From VXRJ01 sp964636705 (GTDB lineage: Bacteria; Acidobacteriota; Vicinamibacteria; Vicinamibacterales; UBA8438): 64,000 bases of DNA. The translations under genes and the position numbers were made by a program. Positions 36,606 to 44,097 of the stretch are shown here, one piece after another (the stretch's first letter is position 1; each line of letters begins with the position of its first letter). The notes beneath the pieces are model-generated. The model made no database searches and was not told the origin of the DNA. It saw only the letters and a program-made list of their open reading frames with translations. The stretch covers positions 62,001 through 126,000 of the forward strand of contig CAZWUJ010000005.1 of the NCBI GenBank assembly GCA_964636705.1, read 5' to 3'.

Positions 36606-37678
36606 CCGATCCGCTCGTCAGTCATCGGGGAATGGGCGGGATGAGCGTCCGGTATCTCGTGGCCGCCGCCTGCCTCGTGATCATCATCGCGGGCCTGCGC
36701 GCCGCCGCCGAGCTGATTCTTCCCTTCCTGGTCGCTGTCTTTCTGGCCGTCGTGAACGTCCCGGTCATGAACTGGCTGGTCCGGAAGAAGGCGCCGAAGC
36801 CGCTGGCCGTATTCCTTACCGTCCTGCTCGCAATCACCGTGATCGGGGTGCTGGTGGCCGTGCTCGCGGGGTCGATCAATCAGTTGACCGCCGCCGCGCC
36901 AGCCTATCAGGAGCGGCTGCGCGAGCTCGCGGCGTCACTCCTCGCCTTCGGCACGCGGTTCGGCCTGCCGGTGGAGCAGTGGACCTCGCTGGATCTCGCG
37001 CCCGCCGGCGTGTTCGACCTCCTCGGCGGTCTCGTTGGAGACACCGTCCGGGCCGTCGGCGCGTTCCTGTCGAACACCTTCCTCGTGCTGCTGACGGTGA
37101 TCTTCATCCTGTTCGAGGCGGCCGGTTTCAGCCGGAAGATCACCGCCGCGTTCGGCGCGCCACAGGAATCGTTCGGCCAACTGACCCGGATGGCGCAGCA
37201 GGTGCAGACCTATCTCGTGGTGAAGACCGCCGTCAGCGCCGCGACCGGCCTGGCCGTCGGGATCTGGGTGGCGCTGCTGGGCCTCGACTTTCCGCTGCTG
37301 TGGGGCGTGCTGGCGTTTCTGTTCAACTTCATCCCGACGCTGGGATCGATCGTGGCGGCAGTGCCGGCCGTAATGCTGGCGATCGTGCAGTTCGGGCCGG
37401 GCCGGGCGGCGATAATCGCAGCGGGCTATCTGGTAATCAACGTCATCTTCGGCAACGGCATCGAGCCGACGCTGATGGGCCGGCGCCTCGGCCTGTCGAC
37501 GCTCGTCGTCTTCGGTTCGCTGGTCTTCTGGGGTTGGGTTTGGGGTCCGGTCGGCATGCTCTTCTCGGTGCCCCTGACCATGGCGGTGAAGATCGTCCTC
37601 GAAAACAGCCGGGAGTTCCGCTGGATCGCGATCCTGCTGGACGCCAGCCCGGATCCGCAGCCGGCCGCGAAGGACTGA
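36602..37678 (+). CDS. AI-2E family (YdiK/TqsA-like) membrane permease
   Basis: This is a polytopic inner-membrane protein of about 358 residues with about eight hydrophobic segments. It has family features such as ELILPFLVAVFLAVVNVPVMNWLVRKK near the N-terminus and the C-terminal FGNGIEPTLMGRRLGLSTLVVFGSLVFWGWVWGPVGMLFSVPL. Members export small molecules (autoinducer-2 was one suggestion) or ions; the substrate cannot be read. I chose ATG 36602, which overlaps the stop of egtD (ATGA); ATG codons at 36632 and 36641 are alternatives. It may be co-transcribed with egtBD and could, as a guess, export a product of that pathway. Confidence 0.88.
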   Translation: MTDPLVSHRGMGGMSVRYLVAAACLVIIIAGLRAAAELILPFLVAVFLAVVNVPVMNWLVRKKAPKPLAVFLTVLLAITVIGVLVAVLAGSINQLTAAAPAYQERLRELAASLLAFGTRFGLPVEQWTSLDLAPAGVFDLLGGLVGDTVRAVGAFLSNTFLVLLTVIFILFEAAGFSRKITAAFGAPQESFGQLTRMAQQVQTYLVVKTAVSAATGLAVGIWVALLGLDFPLLWGVLAFLFNFIPTLGSIVAAVPAVMLAIVQFGPGRAAIIAAGYLVINVIFGNGIEPTLMGRRLGLSTLVVFGSLVFWGWVWGPVGMLFSVPLTMAVKIVLENSREFRWIAILLDASPDPQPAAKD

Positions 37679-37718
37679 CGCGGGCCGCGTCCGTTGCGCC
37701 GGCGTGGCGCGCGGTCTG

Positions 37719-37742
37719 GTGCGCCGGCGTCCACGCCGGCAC
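37719..37742. repeat. REP-like 24-bp palindrome, copy 2
   Basis: Arms GCCGGCGT and ACGCCGGC flank CC, with GTGC and GCAC-type ends. This copy and the next are identical over at least 23 bases and lie 40 bp apart in the gap between the AI-2E gene and the toxin-antitoxin pair. Confidence 0.8.
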
Positions 37743-37758
37743 GAGAGCTTCGTCCACG

Positions 37759-37782
37759 GTGCGCCGGCGTCCACGCCGGCAT
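37759..37782. repeat. REP-like 24-bp palindrome, copy 3
   Basis: This is the second copy of the tandem pair, in the same orientation as copy 2. A shorter similar stretch (GCGCCGGCGTGGCGCGC, about 37695) may be a degraded copy. Confidence 0.8.
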
Positions 37783-37791
37783 GCCACAATC

Positions 37792-37821
37792 TTGAACCTG
37801 ACCATGTTCAGGGTTTAATAT
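37792..37821 (+). promoter_or_regulatory. Promoter and palindromic operator of the toxin-antitoxin pair
   Basis: TTGAAC (37792-37797), an 18-base spacer and TAATAT (37816-37821) look like a good sigma-70 promoter. The near-palindrome CCTGACCATGTTCAGG (37797-37812, 14 of 16 symmetric) fills the spacer and is a good candidate operator for autorepression by the antitoxin. The ATG at 37828 is six bases after the -10, so the mRNA would be leaderless. Confidence 0.6.
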
Positions 37822-37827
37822 GAGACC

Positions 37828-38076
37828 ATGATTAAGGCCAATATCGCCGATGCGAAGGCGCGCCTCTCGACGTATCTGGAAAAAGTCGAACAGGGTGAGA
37901 CCGTCGTGCTATGCCGGCGCAACGTGCCGATCGCCGAGATTCGGGCTCTTCCGAAGCCGCCGGCGAAGGAGCGGCCGGTCGGCATCGATCGCGGGATGAA
38001 GGTGCCCGACAGCTTCTTCGAGCCGCTTCCGGACGAAATGCTCCGGGCGTTCGGCGTGGACAACGAGTCGTCGTGA
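37828..38076 (+). CDS. Phd/YefM-family antitoxin
   Basis: The 82-residue protein has the Phd/YefM fold pattern: MIKANIADAKARLSTYLEKVEQGETVVLCRRNVPIAEI, in which the N-terminal part binds DNA and the C-terminal tail (MKVPDSFFEPLPDEMLRAFG) wraps the toxin. It overlaps the PIN toxin gene by four bases (GTGA), the standard order for type II toxin-antitoxin operons. No ribosome-binding site is seen and the mRNA is probably leaderless (see the promoter entry). Confidence 0.9.
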   Translation: MIKANIADAKARLSTYLEKVEQGETVVLCRRNVPIAEIRALPKPPAKERPVGIDRGMKVPDSFFEPLPDEMLRAFGVDNESS

Positions 38077-38459
38077 AGCTGCTGGTCGACACCTGCACGT
38101 TCCTCTGGTTGGCGGCCGACGATCCCGAGTTGTCGTCGTCGGCGCGCGCGGCGTGCCGCGCCGCGGAGAACGAGGTCTACCTCAGCTCGCTCTCCGCGTG
38201 GGAGATCGCGATCAAGTATCGGCTCGGCCGGTTGCCACTGCCGAAGCCGCCCGGGCGCTACGTGGTCGACCGACGCGAGTGGCTGCAATTGCGACCCTTG
38301 GCCTTCGACGAGGCCTGCGCGGCGCACGATGCGCTGCTACCCCCGCACCATGCCGATCCGTTCGACCGAGGCTTGGTGTCGCAGGCGATCCTGCACGGGA
38401 TGACCCTCGTAACGCCCGACGCCGACATCGCGCGCTATCCGGCGCCGATACTCTGGTAG
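38073..38459 (+). CDS. PIN-domain toxin (VapC-like ribonuclease)
   Basis: PIN-domain toxins are Mg-dependent endoribonucleases that cut specific RNAs and stop growth. This 128-residue protein has the acidic residues of the active site: D6 (LLVDTCTFLW), E44 (SAWEIAIKYRLG), D95/D98 (HHADPFDRGL) and D116 (TPDADIARY). The partner upstream is a Phd-type antitoxin rather than the more frequent AbrB type, an arrangement often seen in this PIN subgroup (PIN_Sll0205-like). The start is a GTG overlapping the antitoxin stop. Confidence 0.92.
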   Translation: MKLLVDTCTFLWLAADDPELSSSARAACRAAENEVYLSSLSAWEIAIKYRLGRLPLPKPPGRYVVDRREWLQLRPLAFDEACAAHDALLPPHHADPFDRGLVSQAILHGMTLVTPDADIARYPAPILW

Positions 38460-38509
38460 CGTGATGGCGGAGCGGTCTGCTACGTCGTGGTACTGTTGAC
38501 CGTCTCGCC

Positions 38510-39331
38510 ATGGCTGGCCCATCTCCCCCGATGATTCAGGCCATGGGCCTGACGAAGCGCTACGGCGCCGCGGCGGTCGTCGATGACCTGACCCTCGATG
38601 TCGGCGCGGGCGAGCTGGTGGTCCTGCTCGGCGGCTCCGGATCCGGGAAGACCACCACGCTCAAGATGATCAACCGGCTGATTGAACCGACAGCCGGTTC
38701 CATTCACCTCGACGGCGTCGACGTCGCGACGTTGCCGCCGCACGAACTGCGCCGCCGCATCGGTTACGTATTCCAGCGAATCGGCCTTTTCCCGCACCTG
38801 ACGGTCGGCGAGAACATCGCGGTGACGCCAGCCTTGCTCGACTGGCCGGCGGACCGGATCGCGCCCCGGGTCGAACAGTTGCTGCGCCTGGTCGAACTCG
38901 ATCCCGCCCTGCGGGATCGGTGGCCGCGACAACTCTCGGGCGGCCAGCAGCAGCGGGTGGGCGTGGCGCGCGCGCTGGCCGCGGAGCCGCGGGTGATGCT
39001 GCTCGACGAGCCGTTCGGCGCGCTCGATCCCGTGACGCGCGAACGGCTGCAGACGTCTTTCGTCCGGATTCGCGCCGAACTGCACTTGACGGCGCTGTTC
39101 GTGACGCACGACATGACCGAAGCCCTGACCCTGGGTGACCGAATCGGCGTGATGCACGAGGGTCGGCTCGTCCAGGTAGGCACGCCGCACGAGCTGCTCA
39201 CGAGGCCGGCGAACGCGTACGTGGAACGGATGATGAGCACGCCCCGGCGGCAGGCGGCGGCGGTGGACGCACTGATCGCCGGCGCCGGGAATGGCGGGGC
39301 CGCCGACGGTCGCATGGATGCGCCATGCTGA
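38510..39331 (+). CDS. ABC transporter ATPase, OpuCA/EgtV-like
   Basis: This is an ABC ATPase of 273 residues. It has Walker A GGSGSGKTT (residues 41-49), a Q-loop (YVFQRIGLFPHLTV), the signature LSGGQQQRVGVARALA, Walker B RVMLLDEPFGALD and an H-loop in FVTHDMTEA. It resembles ATPases of quaternary-amine uptake (OpuCA, ProV) but lacks the C-terminal CBS domains that sense ionic strength in OpuCA. Its partner is a fused permease-binding protein, as in the ergothioneine importer EgtUV of streptococci and Helicobacter. It overlaps the partner gene by seven bases. Substrate is inferred only from context. Confidence 0.9.
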   Translation: MAGPSPPMIQAMGLTKRYGAAAVVDDLTLDVGAGELVVLLGGSGSGKTTTLKMINRLIEPTAGSIHLDGVDVATLPPHELRRRIGYVFQRIGLFPHLTVGENIAVTPALLDWPADRIAPRVEQLLRLVELDPALRDRWPRQLSGGQQQRVGVARALAAEPRVMLLDEPFGALDPVTRERLQTSFVRIRAELHLTALFVTHDMTEALTLGDRIGVMHEGRLVQVGTPHELLTRPANAYVERMMSTPRRQAAAVDALIAGAGNGGAADGRMDAPC

Positions 39332-40860
39332 GTGAACAGATCGCCCTGCTACCGGGCTACCTGACGGCGCACCTGCAGCTCACGCTACTCGCCCTGCTGT
39401 TGTCGACCGCGATCAGTGTCCCGCTCGGCATTGCCGCCACGCGGATCGCCTGGCTGGAACAGCCCGCCCTGGCCGTCGCCGGTGTCATTCAAACGGTTCC
39501 GAGCCTGGCCCTGCTTGCGGTGATGGTGCCCGTCCTCGCCGCGTTCGACCTCCAGAGCATCGGTTTCCTCCCCGCTGCAATCGGCCTCACGCTGTACGGG
39601 ATCCTGCCGGTCCTTCGGAACACGGTGACCGGGATTGCCGGGATCGACCCGGCCCTGAAGGAGGCGGCACAGGGGGTCGGCATGACGTCGCGGCAGCAAC
39701 TGACGCGAGTGGAGCTGCCGCTCGCGATGCCGGTGATCGTCGCGGGCATGCGAACCGCCACCGTCTGGGTGGTGGGGATCGCGACGCTCTCAACCCCCGT
39801 AGGGGCGACCAGTCTCGGCAACTACATCTTCAGCGGCCTCCAGACGCGCAACTCGGTTGCCGTGCTGGTCGGCTGTGTTGCTGCGGCCGGCCTTGCCCTA
39901 TTGCTCGACGGACTGGTCCGCGCCATCGAGGTATCTCTCACCGCGCGACGCCGCGGCGTGTTCGTCGCGGCGCTGACGGCCGTCGCCGTCCTCTACGCCT
40001 ACGCCGGCGCGACATTCGCGGCGCCATTTCTCGGCGGGCGCGACCGGCCGGTGGTGGTCGGTGCGAAGGGCTTCACCGAGCAGTACATCCTGAGCGAAGC
40101 GATGGCGCGCTGGATCACGCGCCAGACCGGCCGTCCGACGCGCCTGGTGCAGGCGCTCGGGTCCACCGTTACGTTCGACGCGCTCGAAGCCGGCGAGATC
40201 GACCTGTACGCCGACTACACCGGGACGGTCTGGGCGAACATCATGGGCCGGGGCGCCGACGGCGTGATACCCCGGCGGCAAGCGGTGCTGGCTGAGATCC
40301 AGCCCTTTCTCGGGAGCCGTGACATTGCGCTCACCGCGACCTTCGGCTTCGAGAACACCTATGCGCTCGCCGTCCGCGCCGCGGATGCCGAACGGATGGG
40401 CCTCGAAACCATCAGCGACCTCGTGCCGGTCGCGCCCCAACTGTCGATCGGCAGCGACTACGAGTTTTTCATTCGCACCGAATGGCCGGCCCTGCGCGAC
40501 AGCTACGGCCTGGCTTTTGCGGAGCTGCGCACCATGGATCCGACCCTGATGTACGAGGCGGCGGCGACCGGAGAGGTCGACGTGATCAGCGCATACTCGA
40601 CCGACGGCCGGATTACCGCCTACGACCTCCATCTGCTGGTGGACGATCGGGAAGCCATCCCGCCCTACGACACGATCATCCTCACGGGTTCGCGTCTCGC
40701 CCGGGAGGCGCCGGATGTCATCGATGCGCTCCGGCAACTCGACGGAACCATCGACGCCGAGACGATGCGCGCGATGAACGGGGAAGTGGACCAGGGCGGC
40801 GAGCCTCCAGCCAGTGTCGCCGAGGCATTCGTCGAGAGGCTTGCGTCCGGGGTACGCTGA
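39325..40860 (+). CDS. ABC permease fused to a solute-binding protein, EgtU/OpuCB-OpuCC type
   Basis: The first 230 residues form an OpuCB-type permease with about six membrane segments and the EAA-like loop (PALKEAAQGVGMTSRQQLTRVELPLAMPVI). From about residue 245 a quaternary-amine-type binding domain follows (VVVGAKGFTEQYILSEAMARWI, ALGSTVTFDALEAGEIDLYADYTGT, and TYALAVRAADAERMGLETISDL), fused at the membrane so that it hangs in the periplasm. Proteins of this shape import choline, betaine or ergothioneine (EgtU). Proximity to egtBD, less than 3 kb upstream, supports ergothioneine; a ligand test is needed to tell them apart. Total length is 511. Confidence 0.9.
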   Translation: MLSEQIALLPGYLTAHLQLTLLALLLSTAISVPLGIAATRIAWLEQPALAVAGVIQTVPSLALLAVMVPVLAAFDLQSIGFLPAAIGLTLYGILPVLRNTVTGIAGIDPALKEAAQGVGMTSRQQLTRVELPLAMPVIVAGMRTATVWVVGIATLSTPVGATSLGNYIFSGLQTRNSVAVLVGCVAAAGLALLLDGLVRAIEVSLTARRRGVFVAALTAVAVLYAYAGATFAAPFLGGRDRPVVVGAKGFTEQYILSEAMARWITRQTGRPTRLVQALGSTVTFDALEAGEIDLYADYTGTVWANIMGRGADGVIPRRQAVLAEIQPFLGSRDIALTATFGFENTYALAVRAADAERMGLETISDLVPVAPQLSIGSDYEFFIRTEWPALRDSYGLAFAELRTMDPTLMYEAAATGEVDVISAYSTDGRITAYDLHLLVDDREAIPPYDTIILTGSRLAREAPDVIDALRQLDGTIDAETMRAMNGEVDQGGEPPASVAEAFVERLASGVR

Positions 40861-41429
40861 TGGTGATGCCCATTTTCGACTTCCTCGGTTTGATCGGTCG
40901 CGCGGCTCCGGGGCGCGACCAGTCGGCCGAGGCAGACGTCGTTCGCAGCATCGTCACGGAACTGGAAGCCCTGCCGGAATCGCGCGCCCGCTATCTCGCG
41001 ACGTTCGCGTGGGTGCTCGGGCGCGCCGCGCACGCCGACGCGGGGGTGAGCGAAGCCGAAAAGCGCAAGATGGAGGAGATCGTCCGCGTCCTGGGCCATC
41101 TGCCGGAGCCGCAGGCGGTGCTGGTGGTGGAGATGGCGCGGCACCAGGTCCGGCTGTTCGGCGGGACGCAGAACTACTCGATCACCCGGGAGTTCCGGGA
41201 ACTTTCGACGCCGGAGCAACGGATCGAGCTGCTGGAATGCGTGTTCGCGGTCTCGGCGGCGGATGCATCGATCACCGTGGCGGAAGAGGGCGAGGCCCGG
41301 AAGATCTCCAAGGAGTTGGGGCTGACCCACACCGAGTTCATGGCGGCGCGGGCGGCGTACGTGGAGCACCTGGAAGCGCTGAAGTCGTTGCGGGCGGTGC
41401 GCGACGAACCGGCGGACGGCGACGACTAG
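40860..41429 (+). CDS. TerB/DjlA-N family protein
   Basis: The 189-residue helical protein has the pattern of the TerB-like fold, with acidic residues between helices (HADAGVSEAEKRKMEEIVRVLG and VSAADASITVAEEGEARKISKELGLTHTEF), two repeats of a D-x-x-(I/V)-x-x-x-E loop that may bind metal. TerB proteins occur in tellurite and stress systems, but family members without other ter genes have no settled function. The first base of the ATG is the last base of the ABC gene stop, so they are co-translated. Its stop overlaps that of the convergent NHL gene by four bases (CTAG). Confidence 0.8.
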   Translation: MVMPIFDFLGLIGRAAPGRDQSAEADVVRSIVTELEALPESRARYLATFAWVLGRAAHADAGVSEAEKRKMEEIVRVLGHLPEPQAVLVVEMARHQVRLFGGTQNYSITREFRELSTPEQRIELLECVFAVSAADASITVAEEGEARKISKELGLTHTEFMAARAAYVEHLEALKSLRAVRDEPADGDD

Positions 41430-42373
41430 TCCTTCACGTACTTGTGCAGCGCCGGCCGCACGGTGTCGGCGACATAGATGTCGCCCGACGGCGTCATCGT
41501 CATGTAGTGCGCTTCACCGAACTCGCCCAGCCCCCGGCCCGGCTGTCCGGTTGCCCCGACCGCGTTGCCGTTCTCGTCCAGCTCCAGGATCTCGCCGGCG
41601 AAGCCGCTCACCATGTACATGGTGCCGTCGCTGTTGATGAAGAGCCCGCACGGCAGGCCCTTGTAGGACCACTCCTTCACGTAGGTCCCCTCGCCGTCGA
41701 AGATCTGTACGCGACGGTTCTGCCGGTCGGCGACGTATACCAGGCCCTCGTCGTCCACGACGATCGAGTGGGGCGTGTCGAACTCGCTCGGCCCGGTGCC
41801 GGGGCCGCCCCAGTTGTGGATCAGATTGCCCTCCGGGTTGAACTTCAGCACGCGCGGAACGCCGCGGCCGTGGCCGACAAGGACGTAGATCTCGCCCTCG
41901 AGGCCGATGGCCAGATCGGTCGGCTCGTCGAGGAGGGGCGTGTCGTCCACGTCGATCGTCATGAGGACTTCGCCCTCGGGGTTCATCTTGCGGATCGTGT
42001 CGCCATTGACGTCAGTGGTCCAGATGTGTCCCTCGCCGTCGATCCGCATGCCGTGCGGCCGGTCGTACTGCCCCTGGCCCCACGACCGGATGAACGTTCC
42101 GTCGGACTCGAACTCCATCAACGGGTTCGGGCCGCGGTTGAAGACGAGGAGCCGACCGGTCGAGGTCCAGCCGACGGCGGAAGGCGCACCCATTTCGACG
42201 TCAGCGGGGATCTGCAGTCCGGTCTCGACCGGGTGGTATCCCAGGTGCGGCGCATCCTCCATCTGCGCCGGGTCCGGCCCGTCAAGGACCTGCGCGCCAG
42301 CGAAGGAGGCTCCGCTCAAGAGGATGACGACGGAGGTGGCGAACGTCCGGATCAGGCGTGTGTCCGACAACAT
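41426..42373 (-). CDS. Secreted NHL-repeat beta-propeller protein
   Basis: A signal peptide (about residues 1-28, ending FAGAQ) targets the protein for export. The rest, to residue 315, has repeated NHL-type blades of the form G-x-F-x-x-P-H-x-(I/M)-x-(I/V)-D-x-x-G-x-(I/V)-(Y/W)-V-x-D: DRPHGMRIDGEGHIWTTD, DEPTDLAIGLEGEIYVLV and DTPHSIVVDDEGLVYVAD. Such six-bladed propellers bind ligands or act as lyases (peptidyl-amidoglycolate lyase type). No specific catalytic residue set is proven here. The ATG at 42373 has GAGGAG in front; the longer open frame upstream runs through a REP-like repeat and is not coding. Confidence 0.88.
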   Translation of the reverse strand: MLSDTRLIRTFATSVVILLSGASFAGAQVLDGPDPAQMEDAPHLGYHPVETGLQIPADVEMGAPSAVGWTSTGRLLVFNRGPNPLMEFESDGTFIRSWGQGQYDRPHGMRIDGEGHIWTTDVNGDTIRKMNPEGEVLMTIDVDDTPLLDEPTDLAIGLEGEIYVLVGHGRGVPRVLKFNPEGNLIHNWGGPGTGPSEFDTPHSIVVDDEGLVYVADRQNRRVQIFDGEGTYVKEWSYKGLPCGLFINSDGTMYMVSGFAGEILELDENGNAVGATGQPGRGLGEFGEAHYMTMTPSGDIYVADTVRPALHKYVKD

Positions 42374-42439
42374 GGGCAGCTCCTCGGGATGCTCGGTCAG
42401 TTGCGCCGCATTGTAGCATCGCCTCCATGGCGCTCCATG

Positions 42440-42463
42440 GTGCGCCCGCGTCCACGCCGGCAC
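42440..42463. repeat. REP-like 24-bp palindrome, copy 4
   Basis: This copy is the same as copies 2 and 3 except for one base in the left arm (GCCCGCGT for GCCGGCGT). It lies in the 216-base gap between two divergent genes. Confidence 0.72.
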
Positions 42464-42474
42464 TACGCTGTCGT

Positions 42475-42505
42475 GCCCGACCATCGTCGCCTGCGGCTAC
42501 GATGG
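42475..42505. repeat. Second repeat family, copy 1, with hairpin
   Basis: The stretch starts GCCCGACCATCGTCGCC, shared with 48523-48551 and 53988-54013. Here it also forms a hairpin: CCATCGTCGC (42481-42490) pairs with GCTACGATGG (42496-42505) with one mismatch around a five-base loop. The remaining gap to the serine hydrolase gene holds only a possible -10 (TAGGCT, about 42557). Confidence 0.5.
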
Positions 42506-42589
42506 CCGCCCAACCAGGCCTATCTAGCCGCCTGCACCGTTCCACGGCGCAGTCTGCTAGGCTGACAGCCTGAACCAGGGGGGAGATCC

Positions 42590-44092
42590 ATGCGCAAGCT
42601 GACTGAACGGACGTGGATGGCCGGTCTGGGCGTCCTGGGGCTCGTCGTCGTGGCGGCAGGCGCCGCCGCACAGCAGAGCCAGGATCAGCGCGAGGCGATG
42701 CTGGCCCGCGCCGCCGAGGCGGAACTCGACACCGAGTACGTCGCACCGCCCGGCGACCCGCTCTCGCACCACATCTCCGGCTTCGCGAAGACGCTGTGCT
42801 CAGCCGTCTTCGTCACCGGCCTCGACGCGGACTTCGCGGCCGAGAACGTCGGTTTCTTCAGCGGGCCGTACGAGCATCGCCGCCACGTCACGCGCCGTGA
42901 GGTCGACCAGGACGGCCGGCGCGTTCACCTGACGCTGCCGGACGGGACGATCCGGACGGCGAAACTGAACGGCGACCATGGTTGCGTCACCCTGCCGGTG
43001 GGCGAGGAAGATGTCTTTTTCGATCCCGTCGACATCCGCACCGCGCTGCCCCCGGCCGAGACCCGTCCCTGGCCGATGGGCGATGGGATGCCGGACGACC
43101 CCCTGCCGCCGGAGATCGACGGCGAGAAGCTGCAGCAGGCGGTCGACGCCGCGTTCGAGCCGGAGGAGGGACTGACCGCCGCCTTCGTCATCACGCATCG
43201 CGGCCGTCTGATCGCCGAGCGGTATGGCCCGGGCATCACGCCCCACACCCCGCTCGAGAGCTGGTCGATGGGTAAGAGCCTGACCGCGACGCTGATGGGT
43301 GTGCTGATTCAGCAGGGCGTGTACGAACTGCATCAGCCGGCGCCGGTCCCGGAGTGGCAGACGCCCGGCGATCCGCGGCAGGAGATCCGGATCTCCGACA
43401 TCCTGCGTATGTCGAGCGGGTTGCGGTTCCGGGGCGTCGCGGACCCGGACCTCGACCCGGCGCTCGGCTACCCGGACCACCTCTACGTCTATACCGGCTC
43501 GGCCAATTCATTCGAGTGGGCGGCGACCCGGCCGCAGCAGTGGCCGCCCAACACCATCGGCCGCTATCGCAACTCCGACCCGGTGTTGACCAACTACCTG
43601 GTGCGGCTCGGCGTCGAGGGCCGCGGTGACGACTACCTGACCTTCCCGCAGCGCGAGTTGTTCGACAGGCTGGGCATCCGCGGCTTCGTCCTGGAGACCG
43701 ACCCCTACGGCAACTATCTGCTGCAGGGCTACGAGCTGGCGCCGGCGCGCGACTGGGCGCGGCTGGGCAACCTCTACCTGCAGGACGGCGTCTGGGAGAG
43801 CGAGCGGATCCTGCCGGAGGGCTTCGTCGACTTCGTCAGCAGCGTCGCGCCCGCCTGGGAGGCGGACGGCAGGCCCATCTACGGCGGCTTCTTCTGGATC
43901 AATACGACCGGCACGTTCCCGGTCCCGAGGGATGCGTACTACATGTCGGGCGCAGGGGGGCAGACGACCCTCATCATCCCCTCCCATGACCTCGTTGTCG
44001 TTCGCCAGGGCCACTACAGCGGTTCGCGGGAAGGAGGCCAGGCCTTGCGGCGCGCCCTCGCGCTGTTGATGGAAGCGGTTCCCGAAAGCTGA
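42590..44092 (+). CDS. Secreted serine hydrolase of the beta-lactamase/NylB superfamily
   Basis: A signal peptide (about residues 1-28, ending AAAQQ) leads to an N-terminal domain of about 150 residues that I do not recognise. The C-terminal 330 residues are a class C beta-lactamase-type fold with the active-site SxxK (Ser226-Met-Gly-Lys229) and the YxN motif (Tyr326-Arg-Asn328). Members act as DD-peptidases, esterases or amide hydrolases such as 6-aminohexanoate-dimer hydrolase. A strong purine run (GGGGGGAG) precedes the ATG. It converges with the first metallohydrolase gene with five bases between stops. Confidence 0.88.
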   Translation: MRKLTERTWMAGLGVLGLVVVAAGAAAQQSQDQREAMLARAAEAELDTEYVAPPGDPLSHHISGFAKTLCSAVFVTGLDADFAAENVGFFSGPYEHRRHVTRREVDQDGRRVHLTLPDGTIRTAKLNGDHGCVTLPVGEEDVFFDPVDIRTALPPAETRPWPMGDGMPDDPLPPEIDGEKLQQAVDAAFEPEEGLTAAFVITHRGRLIAERYGPGITPHTPLESWSMGKSLTATLMGVLIQQGVYELHQPAPVPEWQTPGDPRQEIRISDILRMSSGLRFRGVADPDLDPALGYPDHLYVYTGSANSFEWAATRPQQWPPNTIGRYRNSDPVLTNYLVRLGVEGRGDDYLTFPQRELFDRLGIRGFVLETDPYGNYLLQGYELAPARDWARLGNLYLQDGVWESERILPEGFVDFVSSVAPAWEADGRPIYGGFFWINTTGTFPVPRDAYYMSGAGGQTTLIIPSHDLVVVRQGHYSGSREGGQALRRALALLMEAVPES

Positions 44093-44097
44093 CCGGA

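Noticed and set aside
37679..37827. CRISPR array from the closely spaced palindromes
   Set aside because: Only two copies, and the same palindrome recurs singly elsewhere between genes, which fits REP-like elements and not repeat-spacer units.
42374..42484. N-terminal extension of the NHL gene to 42484
   Set aside because: The added residues are encoded by repeat DNA, and the ATG at 42373 has a good ribosome-binding site followed by a signal peptide.
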